NCBI GenBank assembly: GCA_026225395.1
Contig: JAMFSR010000029.1
Coordinates: 1 to 64,000 of the forward strand
Length of the DNA stretch: 64,000 bases
Reading direction: 5' to 3'
Source: Granulicella sapmiensis
GTDB lineage: Bacteria > Acidobacteriota > Terriglobia > Terriglobales > Acidobacteriaceae
Below, piece by piece: positions 62,062 to 64,000 of the stretch (within the stretch, counting starts at the first letter, position 1; each line of letters starts with the position of its first letter). A program made the position numbers and the translations under genes. The notes below the pieces were generated by a model. It was not told the DNA's origin. It made no database searches and saw nothing but the letters and a program-made list of their open reading frames with translations.

Positions 62062-62931
62062 ATGATGCCCGCCACCAGAACGCTCGCGAACGCCACCCTT
62101 GCCTGCACGCTCGTCCTCGCAGCGCTCCCCGGCCTGTCGCAAACCGCGACCCCGATGCCAGCAGAGGCCCCTAAAGCAGCTCCCGCGGCCACTCCCAAGC
62201 TGACCACCCCGCCCGTCACGACCGTCCCCAGCCTCGCCGCAACCCCGGCCACCCTCTTCAACCGCGGCATCATCCTGCTTGATCCCGCCCACGGTGGCCT
62301 CGACAGCGGCTCGCGCATCAGCGACTCCATCCTCGAAAAAGACGTCACCCTCAACCTCGCGTTCAAACTCCGCTCCCTGCTCTCGGCCCGCGGATTCAGC
62401 GTCGTCATGACCCGCGACAGCGACGCCGCTACCCCTCCCGGAGCCACCAATCCCCTCACGCTCGACGACCGCGCCGGCACCGCCAACCGCGCCCACCCCG
62501 TCGCCTGCCTTCTGCTCCACGCCACCGCCGCCGGCAGCGGAGTCCACCTCTACAGCTCCGAGCTCGACCCCACACCCGGCGAGCCGCTCGCCAACCCCTG
62601 GCTCACCGCGCAGGCGCCTTGGGTTACCCAGAGCGAGCGCCTGCAGAAACAGCTCGGACTCGCACTCACCCGCGCCGGTATCCCGCTGGTCAACAGCCGC
62701 GCTTCGGTCCGTCCAGTCGACTCCCTCACCTGCCCTGCGCTCGTCATTGAGCTCGCACCCCAGGGCGGCGACACCAGCACCCTCAACGACTCCGGCTACC
62801 AGCAGCACGTCGCCGAAGCCATCGCCTCCGCTCTCGTCTTCTGGAAAGGCCAGGCGCAACAACCAGCCCGACTCGACCAGCCGCCGCTCGTCACCACCAC
62901 GCCGCCCCCGGCCCCAGGAGCGAAGCCATGA
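62062..62931 (+). CDS. N-acetylmuramoyl-L-alanine amidase
   Basis: A 289-residue exported amidase of the Amidase_3 family. The signal peptide is followed by a Pro/Ala-rich linker to about residue 65. The zinc site has IILLDPAHGGLDSG and the Glu in VIELAPQGGD; LLLHATAAGSG takes the place of the usual HxN-like ligand segment. It cleaves peptidoglycan stems. The ATGA overlap links it to the GerMN gene, and murI follows, so the block concerns cell-wall metabolism. Confidence 0.88.
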   Translation: MMPATRTLANATLACTLVLAALPGLSQTATPMPAEAPKAAPAATPKLTTPPVTTVPSLAATPATLFNRGIILLDPAHGGLDSGSRISDSILEKDVTLNLAFKLRSLLSARGFSVVMTRDSDAATPPGATNPLTLDDRAGTANRAHPVACLLLHATAAGSGVHLYSSELDPTPGEPLANPWLTAQAPWVTQSERLQKQLGLALTRAGIPLVNSRASVRPVDSLTCPALVIELAPQGGDTSTLNDSGYQQHVAEAIASALVFWKGQAQQPARLDQPPLVTTTPPPAPGAKP

Positions 62932-63635
62932 TCTCGCGCCACCAACGCATCCTCTTCTGGGTTCTCATCGCCTGCATCGTCGCCATGGGCGCTTTCCTCT
63001 TCTGGGAGCGTGAGCGAGCCCGCGACCGCATCGGCGCGCTCGCCGACGCAACCCCCATCGACGCCCCCTACACCAACACTGAATCCATCACGCTCGACCT
63101 CGCCAACGACACCGACGGCACCATTACAGCGACCACCCGCCAGATCGCCCTGCCCGACGAAGCCACCGCCCGCGCCCGCGCTCTCCTTGAGCACCTTGTC
63201 GCCGAATACGCCCTGCCCGGCTCACCCCATCCGCTGCAATCCGGCGCCGCAGTCGACGACGTCTTCCTGCTCCCGCTGCCCATCAACGGCCACGCCATCG
63301 ACCCCAACGCCAAACCCTCGCCCAACGGTGATACACCAACAGTGCCCGTAGCCGCCGATCCCAACTCCCCGCAACCCCAAACCCCCGGCGGAGAGCTCGC
63401 TGTCATCAATCTGCGCTCCAGCTTCGTCAACGCGCACCCCTCCGGGGTCGAAGTCGAATCTCTTACCCTGCTCTCCATCATCGGCACGCTCCACGCCAAC
63501 CTCCCGCAGATCGAACAAATCCGTTTCCTCGTCGACGGCCAGCCCCGCGAAACCCTGGCCGGCCACGCCGACCTGCTCCGCACCTACCCCTCCCGCGACA
63601 CCACCGTGGCCGCCACCATCCCCGACGCCCAGTAA
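62928..63635 (+). CDS. GerMN-domain membrane protein
   Basis: A 235-residue protein. One N-terminal helix (FWVLIACIVAMGAFLFW) precedes a GerMN domain at about 95-220: LPLPINGHAIDP, LAVINLRSSFVNAHPSGVEVE, LTLLSIIGTL and IRFLVDGQPRETLAGH. GerMN modules appear in germination proteins but also in non-sporulating lineages near amidase genes. Its start overlaps the amidase stop. Confidence 0.85.
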   Translation: MISRHQRILFWVLIACIVAMGAFLFWERERARDRIGALADATPIDAPYTNTESITLDLANDTDGTITATTRQIALPDEATARARALLEHLVAEYALPGSPHPLQSGAAVDDVFLLPLPINGHAIDPNAKPSPNGDTPTVPVAADPNSPQPQTPGGELAVINLRSSFVNAHPSGVEVESLTLLSIIGTLHANLPQIEQIRFLVDGQPRETLAGHADLLRTYPSRDTTVAATIPDAQ

Positions 63636-63647
63636 TCGAGCACTTTG

Positions 63648-63688
63648 TCATCCTGACCTTGAGCGAAGTCGAAAGGGAAGGACCTGCT
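63648..63688. repeat. REP-like intergenic repeat
   Basis: TTTGTCATCCTGACC followed by GAGCGAAGTCGAAAGG and GGACCTGCT. It shares the TTTGTCAT..GACC..GA..ACCTGCT skeleton with the element at 14139-14200. Confidence 0.55.
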
Positions 63689-63703
63689 CCCCGCTTTTCC
63701 TAA

Positions 63704-63735
63704 AACCTGAAACCTATAACCTGAAACCTGCCTCT
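63704..63735 (+). repeat. Heptanucleotide tandem array before murI
   Basis: Units AACCTGA, AACCTAT, AACCTGA, AACCTGC, then CTCT and the murI ATG. Near-copy of the array at 58465. Confidence 0.87.
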
Positions 63736-64000
63736 ATGTCCTCTCCTACCATCGGCGTATTCGACTCCGGCTTCGGCGGTCTCACCGTCCTCCGCGAGCT
63801 CCTTCCTCTCATCCGCGGCGCCCACTACGTCTACCTCGGCGATACCGCCCGCCTGCCCTATGGCGCCAAATCGCAGACCACCATCGCGCGCTACGCCGTC
63901 GAAAGCGCCCGCTTCCTCGAGCAGCACAACGCCGACCTCCTCGTGATCGCCTGCAACACCGCAACCGCCCTCGCGCTCCCTCAAATCGAAGCCGCCGTCT
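63736..64000 (+). CDS. murI: Glutamate racemase, N-terminal part
   Basis: The window ends inside this gene. The first 88 residues show SPTIGVFDSGFGGLTVLREL, YLGDTARLPYG and LLVIACNTATALAL, the last holding the first catalytic Cys. It makes D-glutamate for peptidoglycan. The ATG immediately follows a heptad array. Confidence 0.96.
   Translation, partial: MSSPTIGVFDSGFGGLTVLRELLPLIRGAHYVYLGDTARLPYGAKSQTTIARYAVESARFLEQHNADLLVIACNTATALALPQIEAAV

Overview
The window is GC-rich, densely packed bacterial DNA. The best guess for the host is an Acidobacteriota of the Terriglobia type (Terriglobus/Granulicella/Edaphobacter-like). Points in favour are the ruvC - amidase - GerMN - murI block, a YVTN beta-propeller lipoprotein, a HpnB-like glycosyltransferase, FeoAB, many four-base ATGA/GTGA gene overlaps and intergenic REP-like sequences. 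This assignment rests on gene content and style only; no rRNA gene is present.

Layout. 1-5010 looks like the end of an integrated element: a cargo cluster (two short-chain dehydrogenases, an F420-reductase-like protein, a SnoaL-like protein), about 1 kb without genes but with two long perfect hairpins, an AlpA-like regulator and a P4-type integrase beside the 3' end of tRNA-Gln(CTG) at 5216-5289. 5400-9579 holds a ybbP-ybbA pair divergent from a tesA-like lipase, as in E. coli. 9591-11990 is a queD-queD-folE-truB operon. 12111-14389 carries a glycosyltransferase, a TlpA-like thioredoxin, a small HMA-like protein and tRNA-Arg(ACG). 14399-19605 is a signalling operon: a kinase with four nearly identical PAS domains, an Rcp1-like receiver, and a REC-PAS-GGDEF-EAL protein. 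20033-22203 is feoAB. 22212-26980 is rearranged accessory DNA: an alpha/beta hydrolase, a decayed second feoB 3' end, a Tat-type dehydrogenase, HicAB and nadK.

26999-49169 is mainly housekeeping: tlyA; an ECF sigma/anti-sigma pair; a propeller lipoprotein; a frameshifted CoA-binding gene; dsbD; an FkbM methyltransferase; rarA; an rRNA/tRNA methyltransferase; sua5; a second ECF sigma with a small membrane protein; lnt-prfB, where prfB carries the classical +1 programmed frameshift; bactofilin; an enolase-superfamily racemase/OSBS with a GNAT acyltransferase; and mazG. 49215-64000 has uvrC, a PAS kinase, a VOC protein, a subclass-A2-like class A beta-lactamase, a PIN-domain toxin with an unrecognised partner, a YpfJ-like metalloprotease, a GT39 enzyme, an amino-acid permease, rsmA, ruvC, an amidase, a GerMN protein and the start of murI.

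The least explained structure is a dispersed family of heptanucleotide tandem arrays (12071, 29450/29524, 49501, 58465, 59915, 63704). Each has about four 7-base units. On one strand nearly all units follow YAG plus four bases, with the four variable bases differing between loci, and most arrays end in CTGC on the other strand. Three sit directly against the ATG of uvrC, rsmA and murI in place of a Shine-Dalgarno sequence. Further points of interest are the feoB/nadK sequence scars, the PIN toxin with a new partner, and the possible D-amino-acid racemisation pair.
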